Assembly (NCBI GenBank): GCA_002404895.1
Contig: DHKO01000019.1
Span: 41,848-105,847 of the forward strand
Reading direction: 5' to 3'
Source of the DNA: Treponema sp. UBA4692
Lineage (GTDB): Bacteria; Spirochaetota; Spirochaetia; Treponematales; Treponemataceae
Length of the DNA stretch: 64,000 nucleotides
Shown: in pieces, positions 42,674 through 51,720 of the stretch
Numbering within the stretch: position 1 is the first letter of the stretch
How the letters are laid out: each line of letters starts with the position of its first letter
Position numbers and translations under genes: made by a program
Notes under the pieces: model-generated
What the model was told of the DNA's origin: nothing
The model's input: the letters and a program-made list of their open reading frames with translations, nothing else
The model's database searches: none

Positions 42674-43540
42674 TCAATCTTCAACAATCAATTTCTTGTC
42701 GATTTTCTCGCGCCGGCTGTTCATATTGTAGTCGAAAAGCGAATATCCGATTCTGTTGATTTTTCTGAGAAATTTTACATAACGCGTTTCGGGCAGAATT
42801 TTCTCCGCCTCTTCCATATATTTTTCGCACAAGTCAGCTTTTTTCTTCTCAAAATAAAACTGCGCAAGATTTATGCTGCAATAATATCTGTCATAATCTG
42901 AAACCGCGTTCTGCGCCGCAAGCTCGAAGAATTCTTTCGCCTTTGAGTCGCTTCCGCCGCCTACAGCAGGCGCGTAATAATACCACCAGCCGGAAAGCGT
43001 GAGCGCGAAAGCCATTTTCGGATTGTTTTTCAAGACGACCGCATAGTCTATCTTTTCCTGCAAGCCGAGCGTGATTGAATTTGAGCGCGGCAAAAACTGG
43101 AGCATCGAATTTGTCAAATCCGCGCTGGTCAAGACAAAATAAGGATTCAGGTTTTCAGCGGATTTTCCTTTTGAGAATTCGGCGATTTTTTCATACTGGG
43201 GGCGCAGGATTTTTTCCATATTCGGAGAGTGAATATCCTTTTCGTACTCGCAGTTGTATTCGGCAGTTGCAAGCATATTCTCGCAAGTCAGCCTAGACTC
43301 TTCCCCGAGCGAATTTATTTTTTCGCCGTTGAGACTTTTGTATTCATGAATTTTTTCGATGCATGAGTCAGCGTCCGGAAGCGAGCGGAGCGAAAGCCTG
43401 AAATCAAAAATCTCCTGAATCATTTTGCTTTCATTTTCTAAAGAATTTTGAGAAAACGCATTTGAGGCAGAAAAAAGTGTAAAAATTGCCGTAAAAGCAA
43501 AATTCAAAATATTAGAAAAGCGAAAATAATTTTTTTTCAT
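42674..43540 (-). CDS. Exported helical protein of unknown function
   Basis: A 288-residue protein with a signal peptide at 1-32 (ILNFAFTAIFTLFSASNAFS). The body is helical; the C-terminal half has TPR-like units (AKEFFELAAQNAVSDYDRYY, INLAQFYFEKKKADLCEKYM). ATG 43540 is chosen because the signal peptide begins there; the frame extends to 43669 and includes an ATG at 43579. It lies just upstream of the permease operon on the same strand and may belong to it functionally. Confidence 0.65.
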   Translation of the reverse strand: MKKNYFRFSNILNFAFTAIFTLFSASNAFSQNSLENESKMIQEIFDFRLSLRSLPDADSCIEKIHEYKSLNGEKINSLGEESRLTCENMLATAEYNCEYEKDIHSPNMEKILRPQYEKIAEFSKGKSAENLNPYFVLTSADLTNSMLQFLPRSNSITLGLQEKIDYAVVLKNNPKMAFALTLSGWWYYYAPAVGGGSDSKAKEFFELAAQNAVSDYDRYYCSINLAQFYFEKKKADLCEKYMEEAEKILPETRYVKFLRKINRIGYSLFDYNMNSRREKIDKKLIVED

Positions 43541-43692
43541 TATGAAAAGAAAATACAGTTTTTTCAGAATTTTTTCCATATTTGTAAAATGCAACTTTTT
43601 CGGATTTTCACAGTCTAATAAAATGTTTTCGGCAAGATGAGAAAATTCTTTGCCTTGAAAATGTAACAAAACCTATGATAGGATATTTTATT

Positions 43693-44655
43693 ATGCAAAA
43701 TTTCGCAGCTAAAAAAGAAATCCCGATTTTTTTTGCGACCGACAACAATTATGTTCCGTTTCTTGCGGTCGCGCTTACTTCGCTTTTGGACAACGCTTCA
43801 AAAGACTATTTTTACAGAATTTTTGTCCTGACGACGAGCCTCAAAAAAGAATATGTCGATGAGCTTGCGCTTATCGCAAAAGATGCAGGAGCTGACATCG
43901 CTTCCATTGAATTTGTTGATTTGCGCGAGGAAATGGAAAAATCTTCCGGAAATTTTCATCTGCGCGACTATTATTCAAAAGAGACTTACTGCCGGGTTTT
44001 TATTCCGCGCGTTTTTCCGCAGTACGACAAAGTGATTTATCTTGACTGCGACATTGTTGTTACAGGCGATATTTCGGAGCTTTACAACATCGAGCTTGGC
44101 GACAATCTTGTGGGAGCTGCGAGCGAGGAAGTCATGGTTGAGTACGATGTCTTTGGAACTTACGTTGAAAAAGCTCTCGGAGTTCCGCGCGACAAATATT
44201 TCAGCGCGGGAGTTCTTCTTATAAACGCGAAAAAATACCGCGAGGAAGAAATCGAGTCCAAATTCATAAATCTGATGAACACTTTCACTTTCCGTGTTAC
44301 CCAGGACGAGGATTATCTCAACGTTCTCTGCTACGGAAAGACAAAAATGATTGACGTTGGCTGGAACAAGTCCGCATTCGAGACTTCAAGCTTTGACGAC
44401 AAGAACCTGAAGCTTATTCACTACAAAATCAACTGGAAGCCGTGGCATTACGACAATGTCCACTACGAGGATTTTTTCTGGAAATACGCGCAGAAAACTT
44501 TCCTTTACGAAAACATTTTAAAAATCAAGGCGGCCTACTCACAAGATTTGCACGAGCGCGACAGAATCGCTTTTGAGAATTTGAAGAAAATGGCGGTTGA
44601 AGACACAAACGACCCGAAAAATTATTTCAACTCGATTCAAAAATCTTCAAAATAA
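43693..44655 (+). CDS. Family 8 glycosyltransferase
   Basis: A 320-residue GT8 enzyme (LgtC/glycogenin fold). IPIFFATDNNYVPFLAVALTSLL is the nucleotide-sugar-binding start, and the metal-binding DCD lies at 118-120 in YLDCDIVVTGDI. FSAGVLLINAKKYRE and LIHYKINWKPWHY are family landmarks. ATG 43693 is preferred to ATG 43675. TTGCCT/TATGAT with an 18-bp spacer lies just upstream. It opens a four-gene plus-strand cluster with two acyltransferases and a second GT8. Confidence 0.88.
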   Translation: MQNFAAKKEIPIFFATDNNYVPFLAVALTSLLDNASKDYFYRIFVLTTSLKKEYVDELALIAKDAGADIASIEFVDLREEMEKSSGNFHLRDYYSKETYCRVFIPRVFPQYDKVIYLDCDIVVTGDISELYNIELGDNLVGAASEEVMVEYDVFGTYVEKALGVPRDKYFSAGVLLINAKKYREEEIESKFINLMNTFTFRVTQDEDYLNVLCYGKTKMIDVGWNKSAFETSSFDDKNLKLIHYKINWKPWHYDNVHYEDFFWKYAQKTFLYENILKIKAAYSQDLHERDRIAFENLKKMAVEDTNDPKNYFNSIQKSSK

Positions 44656-44671
44656 AAAGTCAGGGGAAAAA

Positions 44672-45553
44672 ATGGCAGAAACTGAAATCAGAATTCAGAA
44701 TAAATCAAAAGAAAGTTCAGAAAAAAATCCAGAAAGAGTCGCGATTGTCAAAAAAATAGAGCAGTTTGAAAAGGAAAAACGCTGGACGGAAGATGTTGAG
44801 GCAGATCCGCCGACAATTCCGCTGACTCCCGACAAAGTGGACTATCTGAACAAAAAACTTTCGAGCAAGTTCTGGATGAAATTTGCCAATATGCTCGCCC
44901 GCCATCACATCAACACTCTTCTCCGAAAAAAAATAATGATAATAAAGGAAGTTACAGGACTTGAGGAAAACTACGTTCCGCTGAAAAGAACCGGCGCAAT
45001 CATAACCTGCAATCATTTCAACGCGATGGACAATTTCGCGGTTTACAAGGCGATTGAAAAGCACGTTTATCACAAAGAGCTTGTGAAAGTCTGCCGCGAG
45101 GGGAACTACACGAATTTTCCGGGCTTCTACGGATTCTTGTTCAAGCACTGCAACACGCTTCCGCTGAGCAGCGTGGCTTCGACGATGAAGAATTTCATGA
45201 TTGCCGTGAAAACCTATCTTTCGCAGGGAAGGCAGATTCTGATTTATCCTGAACAGGCGATGTGGTGGAACTACAGAAAGCCGCGCCCGCTCACAAACGG
45301 GGCTTTCAAATTCGCGGCGGAAAACAATGCGCCTGTGATTCCGTTTTTCATCACGATGGAAGACTCGAAAATCATCGACAAAAGCGACGGATTTCCAGTC
45401 CAGGAATATTCAATCCATATTTTAAAGCCGATTTTTCCGAATCCGGAATTCTCCGCGAGGAAAAACGCGGAATTTATGAAAGAAGAAAACTACAAGGCTT
45501 GGAAAGAAATCTACGAGAAATCATACGGAATCCCGCTTGAATATCAAAACTAA
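44672..45553 (+). CDS. PlsC-like acyltransferase
   Basis: A 293-residue acyltransferase of the PlsC/1-acylglycerol-phosphate type. The catalytic HX4D is H115-D120 in NHFNAMD, and YPEQAMWW near 210 is the motif III equivalent. The first 60 residues are charged and lack a membrane helix. AGGGG precedes ATG 44672; a longer frame from 44597 overlaps the GT8 gene and is rejected. It is immediately followed by another acyltransferase, so the cluster may build a glycolipid. Confidence 0.85.
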   Translation: MAETEIRIQNKSKESSEKNPERVAIVKKIEQFEKEKRWTEDVEADPPTIPLTPDKVDYLNKKLSSKFWMKFANMLARHHINTLLRKKIMIIKEVTGLEENYVPLKRTGAIITCNHFNAMDNFAVYKAIEKHVYHKELVKVCREGNYTNFPGFYGFLFKHCNTLPLSSVASTMKNFMIAVKTYLSQGRQILIYPEQAMWWNYRKPRPLTNGAFKFAAENNAPVIPFFITMEDSKIIDKSDGFPVQEYSIHILKPIFPNPEFSARKNAEFMKEENYKAWKEIYEKSYGIPLEYQN

Positions 45554-45579
45554 AAACGGAAATTTGCGCGAAGTCAAAA

Positions 45580-46359
45580 ATGGACAGACGAAAAATAATC
45601 TACTATTCAGATGAATTGAACGACGAATTTTCCGCAGCGGTCATAAAGCCGAGAAAAATCGATGAAAGCTACGATTACGGCGGCAGAACTTTCTCGTGGA
45701 AGATGAAGCGTTTTTTTCTCTGGAGAATAATCGCAGTTCCGCTTGCTTTCGCATATTTAAAGCTAGTTTTTTCAAATAAGATTGTCGGCCGGGAAAAAGT
45801 AAAGCCGTTCAAAAAATCTCCGATTTTCTTTTATGGAAACCACACAAACACTTTTGCCGACCCGCTTGTTCCGACTTTTGCAAGCTGGCCGCACAGCACG
45901 TTTGTGATTGTCCATCCGAACAACGTCTCAATGCCGTTTTTTGGAAAATTTATGTCTTATCTCGGAGCACTGCCGCTTCCTGACAATCTAAAAGCTGGAA
46001 GAAACTTTATGGAGACAATAAAACTTCACGTAAGCGAAAATTCTTCGATTATGATTTATCCAGAGGCGCACATCTGGCCGTTCTACACGAAAATCCGGCC
46101 GTTTCCAGACTCATCTTTCAAATATCCAGTTGAATACAAAACGCCGGTTTTCTGCTTCACGAATGTCTACACAAGGCAGAAATTCAGAAAGACTCCAAAA
46201 ATGACAACGTACATCGACGGGCCTTTTTTTGCTGACGAGAATCTTTCGCCGAAAGAACGCAGAAAAAAGCTGAGAGATGAAGTCTACAGCGCAATGTGCG
46301 GGCGCGCAAAGCAAAGCTCTTATGAAGCGATAAAATACATAAAAAAGGAATCAGAATGA
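45580..46359 (+). CDS. PlsC-like acyltransferase with altered HX4D spacing
   Basis: A 259-residue acyltransferase-like protein with a hydrophobic segment at about 46-64. The motif I region reads GNHTNTFADP: H88 and D94 are five residues apart rather than the usual four. Motif III, YPEAHIWPF, is intact. The extra residue may mean a different register or an altered enzyme. The stop overlaps the next GT8 start by 4 bp (ATGA). It is similar in plan to the preceding gene, suggesting an old duplication. Confidence 0.75.
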   Translation: MDRRKIIYYSDELNDEFSAAVIKPRKIDESYDYGGRTFSWKMKRFFLWRIIAVPLAFAYLKLVFSNKIVGREKVKPFKKSPIFFYGNHTNTFADPLVPTFASWPHSTFVIVHPNNVSMPFFGKFMSYLGALPLPDNLKAGRNFMETIKLHVSENSSIMIYPEAHIWPFYTKIRPFPDSSFKYPVEYKTPVFCFTNVYTRQKFRKTPKMTTYIDGPFFADENLSPKERRKKLRDEVYSAMCGRAKQSSYEAIKYIKKESE

Positions 46360-47189
46360 AAAACATACTTTTCTGCGGAAACGACAAGGTTTTTGACGGA
46401 ATCTTGACCGCGATGCTTTCAATTTTTATGCGGACAAAATCAAAAGAGCCGTTCGCTTTCTTTATTTTCACGATGGACGTTTCGCACTTGGATAAAAGAT
46501 TTACTCCGCTTTCAGACGCGCAGGCGAATTTCTTAGATGAAACCGCAAAATCATATAACCCGGAAAACAAAGTCCTAAAAATTGATGTGACAAAAATCTA
46601 CATGGAAAATTTCTCCGGCTGCCCTAACGAAAGCTGCTACTGCTCGCCCTACACTTTAATCCGGCTTTTCGCAGACCTTTTCAGCGAGATTCCTGACAAA
46701 ATTCTCTATCTTGACGCGGACATTCTCTTTAACCGCGACATCGACCTGCTTTGGAACACGGACATCGAAAATTTTGAATATGCCGCCTCCCGCGACCATT
46801 ACGGGAAAATTCTGCTTTTCTTCAAGAGAAAATTCATAAACGCGGGCGTGATTCTGTTCAATATGAAAAAATGCAGGGAGACAAAAATCTTTGAGAAGGC
46901 AAGAAATCTCATAAAGACGAAAAAACTCCTTTTCGCCGATGAAAGCGCGCTTATTGAAAGCACAACAGCTCAAAAAATAATAAGCCAGCGTTTCAACGAC
47001 CAGAAATTTCTTTACAAGGACACGGTAATCCGCCATTTCTCAAAAAGGCTTTTCTGGCTTCCGTTTCCGCACACCGCAAACATAAAGCAATGGAACATCA
47101 CAAAAGTCCATAAAGTTTTCGGCTACGAGAATTTTGACGACATTTTTTTCGAGTACATTTATCTTAAAAAGAAATTTGAGAAGATATAA
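46356..47189 (+). CDS. Family 8 glycosyltransferase (second)
   Basis: A 277-residue GT8. MKNILFCGNDKVFDGILTAM starts the Rossmann-like domain, the metal-binding DAD is at 120-122 in YLDADILFNRD, and KFINAGVILFNMKKCRE is the family landmark. CPNESCYCSPYT adds a cysteine-rich patch near 89-100. It is the last gene of the GT8-acyl-acyl-GT8 cluster. The opposing gene's terminator begins at the stop codon. Confidence 0.87.
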   Translation: MKNILFCGNDKVFDGILTAMLSIFMRTKSKEPFAFFIFTMDVSHLDKRFTPLSDAQANFLDETAKSYNPENKVLKIDVTKIYMENFSGCPNESCYCSPYTLIRLFADLFSEIPDKILYLDADILFNRDIDLLWNTDIENFEYAASRDHYGKILLFFKRKFINAGVILFNMKKCRETKIFEKARNLIKTKKLLFADESALIESTTAQKIISQRFNDQKFLYKDTVIRHFSKRLFWLPFPHTANIKQWNITKVHKVFGYENFDDIFFEYIYLKKKFEKI

Positions 47190-47213
47190 AAAAGGAGAGA
47201 ATCCTTTTCTCTC
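47187..47213 (-). terminator. Terminator for the rfb-DUF368 operon
   Basis: On the minus strand GAGAGAA (47213-47207) pairs with TTCTCTC (47201-47195) around a 5-nt loop, followed by CCTTTTTTAT. On the plus strand no T-run follows, so it serves the minus-strand genes. Confidence 0.8.
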
Positions 47214-47232
47214 ACTAAAAAAATCGCCTGCC

Positions 47233-48120
47233 TCAGTCTTCCTTCGGAGAAAGCCTTGAGCTGAAATACGCCATAATAGCTCCAATCAGGAGACTTAAGA
47301 CCGAACCTAAAGCCATAGGAAAACCTCTTATTTCAGAAATTCCCGGGCAAAGATGAACTGCCGAGCCGGCCAAAAGACCGAAGATAACTGCGTAAGTCTG
47401 GTTCGGGGCGATTTTCAAAAGCGTTTTCACAAGCCAGGCACCGCACAAAAGACCGAACAAAACTCCGGCCCCATTTGGGAGAAGCAGGATAAGCGCGTGA
47501 AAAAATGTGCCGGGCGAGAAAAGCGACGGAATGCTTTTCATAACGATTGGGTAGACGCCCATAATCAGCATTAAAAGCGAGCCTGAAATGCCAGGAATTA
47601 TCATGGCAACTGCGCCGAGAATTCCCGCAACGAAAATCTTCAATGCGAGCGGAAAAGTCCATTCAGGAAGTACGGCAGAGATTGTAGATGAAGCGTCAAC
47701 AGTTCCCTCAAGAGAAGAAAAAATAAGAAGCGCGGCAAGCCCGAGCGTCGCGCAAATGACAACAGAAACAGTTTTTTCAATCGGAAAGTTCACGCCTTTT
47801 TCAGTTTTTGTCATAAAAAGAAAAAGCATCGGAAGACTTCCTATGATAAGCCCAGTGAAAAAATAATTTGTCTGGACTGGAAAATGCTCATATAAAAGCG
47901 TAATCAGCTTGCTGAAAAGCAGAACTCCGCCCGCCATTCCGCAGACAAGAGGAACGACAAATCGCCTGTTCGAAATCAGTTTCTTGATGTTCAATGTGAT
48001 TGCGTTCACAAATTTGCCGTAAATATTGAAGACAACCGCCATTGTGCTTCCAGAAACGCCCGGAATCACGTTTGCCATTCCAACCACAAGCCCGATAAAA
48101 AGAGTCCTGATTATATCCAT
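47233..48120 (-). CDS. DUF368 membrane protein (undecaprenyl-phosphate translocase family)
   Basis: A 295-residue polytopic membrane protein with the two DUF368 repeats: GMANVIPGVSGSTMAVV near 14-30 and AMIIPGISGSLLMLIMG near 166-182. About eight to nine membrane helices. DUF368 proteins have been shown to recycle undecaprenyl phosphate across the inner membrane. Its place at the end of the dTDP-rhamnose operon and beside a flippase-containing glycan locus fits lipid-carrier recycling. The gap to rfbD is 19 bp. Confidence 0.88.
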   Translation of the reverse strand: MDIIRTLFIGLVVGMANVIPGVSGSTMAVVFNIYGKFVNAITLNIKKLISNRRFVVPLVCGMAGGVLLFSKLITLLYEHFPVQTNYFFTGLIIGSLPMLFLFMTKTEKGVNFPIEKTVSVVICATLGLAALLIFSSLEGTVDASSTISAVLPEWTFPLALKIFVAGILGAVAMIIPGISGSLLMLIMGVYPIVMKSIPSLFSPGTFFHALILLLPNGAGVLFGLLCGAWLVKTLLKIAPNQTYAVIFGLLAGSAVHLCPGISEIRGFPMALGSVLSLLIGAIMAYFSSRLSPKED

Positions 48121-48139
48121 TTTCGAAAATCTCCGAAAA

Positions 48140-49021
48140 CTATCTTATCATTTCTCTGTTAAAAAGTGAACTTTCCATAAAGACACGGAGACTCTCTTTC
48201 CAGTCAGGAAGATTTATTCCAAGAGCGTTCTGGATTTTTTCCTTGCTCAAAACTGAATAAGCAGGCCTCTTCGCCGGTGTAGGATAATCGGCAGTCGCAC
48301 AAGAATTCACGGCGCAGGCAGGATTTGTAATCAAGCCCCGCTCTATTCCCTGTTTTTTTATCTCAACAGCAAAATCCCACCACGAAATCTCGCCCAAGTC
48401 TGTAACATGATAAATTCCATATGGAATGTTTTTTTCAATGATTTTCAAGATGACTTTTGCTAGGTCGCCGCAAAATGTGGGCGTTCCTTTCTGGTCGTTC
48501 ACAACTTTTACCGCAGCATGAGTGTTCATCGCGCGAATCATCGTGTAGACGAAATTTTTTCCGTCCCAGCCGTAAAGCCAAGCAGTTCTCAAAATATAAT
48601 ATTCGCTTGTCTCTTTTTGAACAGCTTTTTCGCCGTCAGCCTTCGTTTTTCCGTAAACACCGATTGGAGAAATAGGAAAATCTTCTGCAATCGGTGATGA
48701 TGAAGTTCCGTCAAAAACATAGTCAGTTGAAATATGAATCAGTTTCGCGCCGATTTTTTTTGCAAGCCGCGCAATGTTTCCCGGTCCATCGGCATTGAGT
48801 TTTTCAGCCAAAAAAGATTCAGTCTCTGCCTTGTCAACCGCAGTGTAAGCCGCGCAGTTCACAATGAAGTCAAACTTTTTCCCGGAAGAGAATTTTTCAA
48901 GTGAAGAAAAATCCGTAATGTCAACAGAACGGTCAGTGCCTTCAAAATCGATTTTATTTTCTTTTAAGAGACGGCACAGCTCCGTTCCCAACATTCCGTT
49001 GCAGCCGATTACCCAAATCAT
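48140..49021 (-). CDS. rfbD: dTDP-4-dehydrorhamnose reductase
   Basis: A 293-residue short-chain dehydrogenase-type enzyme for the last step of dTDP-L-rhamnose synthesis. GCNGMLG near 6-12 binds NADPH, STDYVFDG near 98-105 and YGKTKADGE near 124-132 carry the catalytic Tyr and Lys. Length is normal. Six bp from rfbB. Confidence 0.94.
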   Translation of the reverse strand: MIWVIGCNGMLGTELCRLLKENKIDFEGTDRSVDITDFSSLEKFSSGKKFDFIVNCAAYTAVDKAETESFLAEKLNADGPGNIARLAKKIGAKLIHISTDYVFDGTSSSPIAEDFPISPIGVYGKTKADGEKAVQKETSEYYILRTAWLYGWDGKNFVYTMIRAMNTHAAVKVVNDQKGTPTFCGDLAKVILKIIEKNIPYGIYHVTDLGEISWWDFAVEIKKQGIERGLITNPACAVNSCATADYPTPAKRPAYSVLSKEKIQNALGINLPDWKESLRVFMESSLFNREMIR

Positions 49022-49027
49022 AAAAAA

Positions 49028-50176
49028 TTATCTTCCCAAATCCTTGTAGTTTTTCTGAATCCAGTCTTTGTAAGAGCCGTTTTGAATATGCTCAATCCAT
49101 TCACCGTGGGAAAGATACCATTTTATAGTAGACAAAAGTCCCTGCTCGAAAGTCATTTTTCGCTCCCAGCCGAGCTTTGTTTTCGCTTTTGTGCAGTCAA
49201 TCGCATAGCGGCGGTCGTGTCCAGGGCGGTCTTTTACAAAAGTGATTGATTTTCTGACTTCTTCAGGATTTTTTCCAAGCTCTTTTGAAGTCAAGTCGAT
49301 TACCGTGTTCAAAAGCTTGATGTTTTCCCATTCATTCTCGCCGCCGAGATTCCATTTTTCACCGGCAGGAGACTGCTTCACAATCTGCCAGACTCCGCGG
49401 TTGTGGTCTTCAACATAAATCCAATCGCGGATATTCTTTCCGTCGCCGTAAACAGGCAGCTCTTTTCCGTCTTTGATATTGGAAATCATAAGCGGAAGCA
49501 GCTTTTCCGGAAACTGGAACGGGCCGTAGTTGTTTGTGCAGTTCGACAAAGTTACAGGAAGTCCGTATGTGTGATAATAAGCCATAACGATATGGTCAGA
49601 ACTTGCCTTGGACGCGGAATACGGAGAGCGCGGGTCATAAGGCGTTGTCTCGACAAAATATCCAGTCTCGCCAAGCGAGCCGTAAACTTCGTCTGTCGAA
49701 ATATGATGAAAAAGAACATCATCGCGCGGATTGTCAAGCGAGACATTCCAGTATTTGCGGGCAACATCGAGAAGCGTGTAAGTCCCCATCACATTTGTCT
49801 TGATGAAAGCCTCGGGACCAAGTATAGAACGGTCAACATGGCTTTCAGCCGCAAAATGAATCACGGTGTCAATATCGTATTCCTTGAAAATTCTTTCGAT
49901 TTGAGGACGGTCGCAGATGTCAACTTTCTCAAAAAAATAACGCCGCTTTGAAGAGTCCGAAATTCCGCTTCCATATTTTTCATCAATATCTTTCAGGCTT
50001 TCAGCATTTCCAGCATAAGTAAGGCAGTCAACATTGATAATTCTTCCGTCAAAACCTGAATCTGTAAAAGCCGCGCCGCCAGCAGCACTCATTCCAAGCA
50101 GATAGTGAATAAAATTGCAGCCGATAAAACCTGCGCCGCCCGTAATCATTACATTTTTCAGTTTCCTATTCGTCAT
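49028..50176 (-). CDS. rfbB: dTDP-glucose 4,6-dehydratase
   Basis: A 382-residue extended-SDR enzyme. GGAGFIGCNF binds NAD, STDEVYG has the catalytic Thr-Asp-Glu, and YSASKAS the Tyr-Lys pair. It is about 25-30 residues longer than usual; a Gly/Ala-rich insert (GMSAAGGAAFTDSGFDG) follows the first helix and explains part of the difference. Second step of dTDP-rhamnose synthesis. Confidence 0.94.
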   Translation of the reverse strand: MTNRKLKNVMITGGAGFIGCNFIHYLLGMSAAGGAAFTDSGFDGRIINVDCLTYAGNAESLKDIDEKYGSGISDSSKRRYFFEKVDICDRPQIERIFKEYDIDTVIHFAAESHVDRSILGPEAFIKTNVMGTYTLLDVARKYWNVSLDNPRDDVLFHHISTDEVYGSLGETGYFVETTPYDPRSPYSASKASSDHIVMAYYHTYGLPVTLSNCTNNYGPFQFPEKLLPLMISNIKDGKELPVYGDGKNIRDWIYVEDHNRGVWQIVKQSPAGEKWNLGGENEWENIKLLNTVIDLTSKELGKNPEEVRKSITFVKDRPGHDRRYAIDCTKAKTKLGWERKMTFEQGLLSTIKWYLSHGEWIEHIQNGSYKDWIQKNYKDLGR

Positions 50177-50197
50177 TTTAATTTTCCTGATTAAAAC

Positions 50198-50782
50198 TTA
50201 TTTTCCAATCCATTTCGCATTCAAATCAAAATATTTTCCAGTTTTGCTGAACGCAGGATGTTTTCCGTCTTTTTCAGACAAAACCGGCACAATTTCAGGA
50301 GCGACAGATTTCCAGTCGATTCCGATTTCAGAATCGTTCCACATCAAGCCGCCCTCGTCTTCAGGATGATAAAAATCTGTGCATTTATAGGCAAAAACAG
50401 CCAAGTCAGAGAGAACATAAAAGCCGTGCGCAAAGCCTTCAGGAATATAGAACATATTCTGCTTTTCGCAGTCAAGAAGAACGCCATAATATTTTCCGAA
50501 AGTTGGGCTTCCAGAGCGCAAGTCAACTGCGACATCGTAAACTTTTCCATATAGAGAACGCACAAGTTTTCCCTGCGGATGCTGTTTCTGAAAATGCAAG
50601 CCACGCAGAACGCCTTTCGTTGAAGATGACTGGTTATCCTGAACAAATTTCATGGTCAGACCAGCCTCAAAAAAGTCTTTCTCGCTGTATGTTTCAAGAA
50701 AATATCCCCGGTTGTCGCCAAAAATCTTAGGCTGAATCTCAAAAAGACCTTCTATATCGCATTTTTTAAATTCAAAAGACAT
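50198..50782 (-). CDS. rfbC: dTDP-4-dehydrorhamnose 3,5-epimerase
   Basis: A 194-residue cupin-fold epimerase. GDNRGYFLETYSEKDF, VLRGLHFQKQHPQGKLVR (catalytic His) and FYIPEGFAHGFYVLSD are the family landmarks. It follows rfbA without a gap: its ATG begins at 50782 and the rfbA stop codon begins at 50785, running down to 50783. Confidence 0.95.
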   Translation of the reverse strand: MSFEFKKCDIEGLFEIQPKIFGDNRGYFLETYSEKDFFEAGLTMKFVQDNQSSSTKGVLRGLHFQKQHPQGKLVRSLYGKVYDVAVDLRSGSPTFGKYYGVLLDCEKQNMFYIPEGFAHGFYVLSDLAVFAYKCTDFYHPEDEGGLMWNDSEIGIDWKSVAPEIVPVLSEKDGKHPAFSKTGKYFDLNAKWIGK

Positions 50783-51658
50783 TTATTTCTCCGCAATATA
50801 TTCCAAGTATCTTCCATAATCTGTTTTGTAGCCGGAAGCAAGCCTCAAGATTTCATCTTTTGTAATCCAGCCGTTATTGAAAGCGATTTCCTCAATGCAA
50901 GAGACATACATTCCCTGCCGTTTTTCTATGGTCGCGATAAAATTGCTCGCTTCCAAAAGCCCGTCATAAGTTCCAGTGTCAAGCCAAGCCATTCCGCGTC
51001 CCAAAAGCTCAACGGACAAAGTTCCGCGCTCAAGATAAGCGTTATTAACAGCAGTAATCTCAATTTCTCCTCGCGCGCTAGGCTTTACATTCTGTGCAAT
51101 TTTAACGACTTCATTGTTGTAAAAATAAAGACCCGGAACCGCATAATTGGATTTTGGCCGCGCCGGCTTTTCCTCAATCCCAAGAACTTTTCCGTCAGAA
51201 TTGAATTCAACAACGCCGTAAGCAGTCGGGTCTTTTACCATATATCCGAAAATAACAGACTCAGATTTTTTCGACTGAATTTTTTCAACTGCGTTCTGCA
51301 AAGTCTTTGTGAAGCTCTGACCATAGAAAATATTGTCGCCCAAAACAAGAGCGACATCATCATTTCCAATAAAATCTTTTCCGACAATAAACGCATCCGC
51401 AAGACCACGAGGCTTATCCTGAACTGCATAGGAAAAATTCATTCCGAGCCATTTTCCGTCGCCGAAAAGCTCCTCAAAAAGAGAAATGTCACGAGGAGTC
51501 GAGATAATAAGGACATCACGGATTCCAGAAAGCATAAGACAGCTCAGCGGATAATAAATCATTGGCTTGTCATAAAGCGGAAGAATCTGCTTAGAAACAG
51601 CCCTTGTTACAGGATAAAGGCGAGTCCCCGACCCGCCCGCAAGAATAATTCCTTTCAT
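50783..51658 (-). CDS. rfbA: Glucose-1-phosphate thymidylyltransferase
   Basis: A 291-residue nucleotidyltransferase, the first step of dTDP-rhamnose synthesis. KGIILAGGSGTRLYPVT is the nucleotide-binding start, VLGDNIFYG the metal-binding loop, and LDTGTYDGLLEAS near 220 is typical. First gene of the minus-strand rfb operon. It is divergent from the AT-rich glycan island, with only 8 bp to the first possible start there. Confidence 0.95.
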   Translation of the reverse strand: MKGIILAGGSGTRLYPVTRAVSKQILPLYDKPMIYYPLSCLMLSGIRDVLIISTPRDISLFEELFGDGKWLGMNFSYAVQDKPRGLADAFIVGKDFIGNDDVALVLGDNIFYGQSFTKTLQNAVEKIQSKKSESVIFGYMVKDPTAYGVVEFNSDGKVLGIEEKPARPKSNYAVPGLYFYNNEVVKIAQNVKPSARGEIEITAVNNAYLERGTLSVELLGRGMAWLDTGTYDGLLEASNFIATIEKRQGMYVSCIEEIAFNNGWITKDEILRLASGYKTDYGRYLEYIAEK

Positions 51659-51720
51659 AATTTATTATGATACACTCAATTAGGGTTGAAGTCTATAACA
51701 AGAAGCGATATATTCTAATA

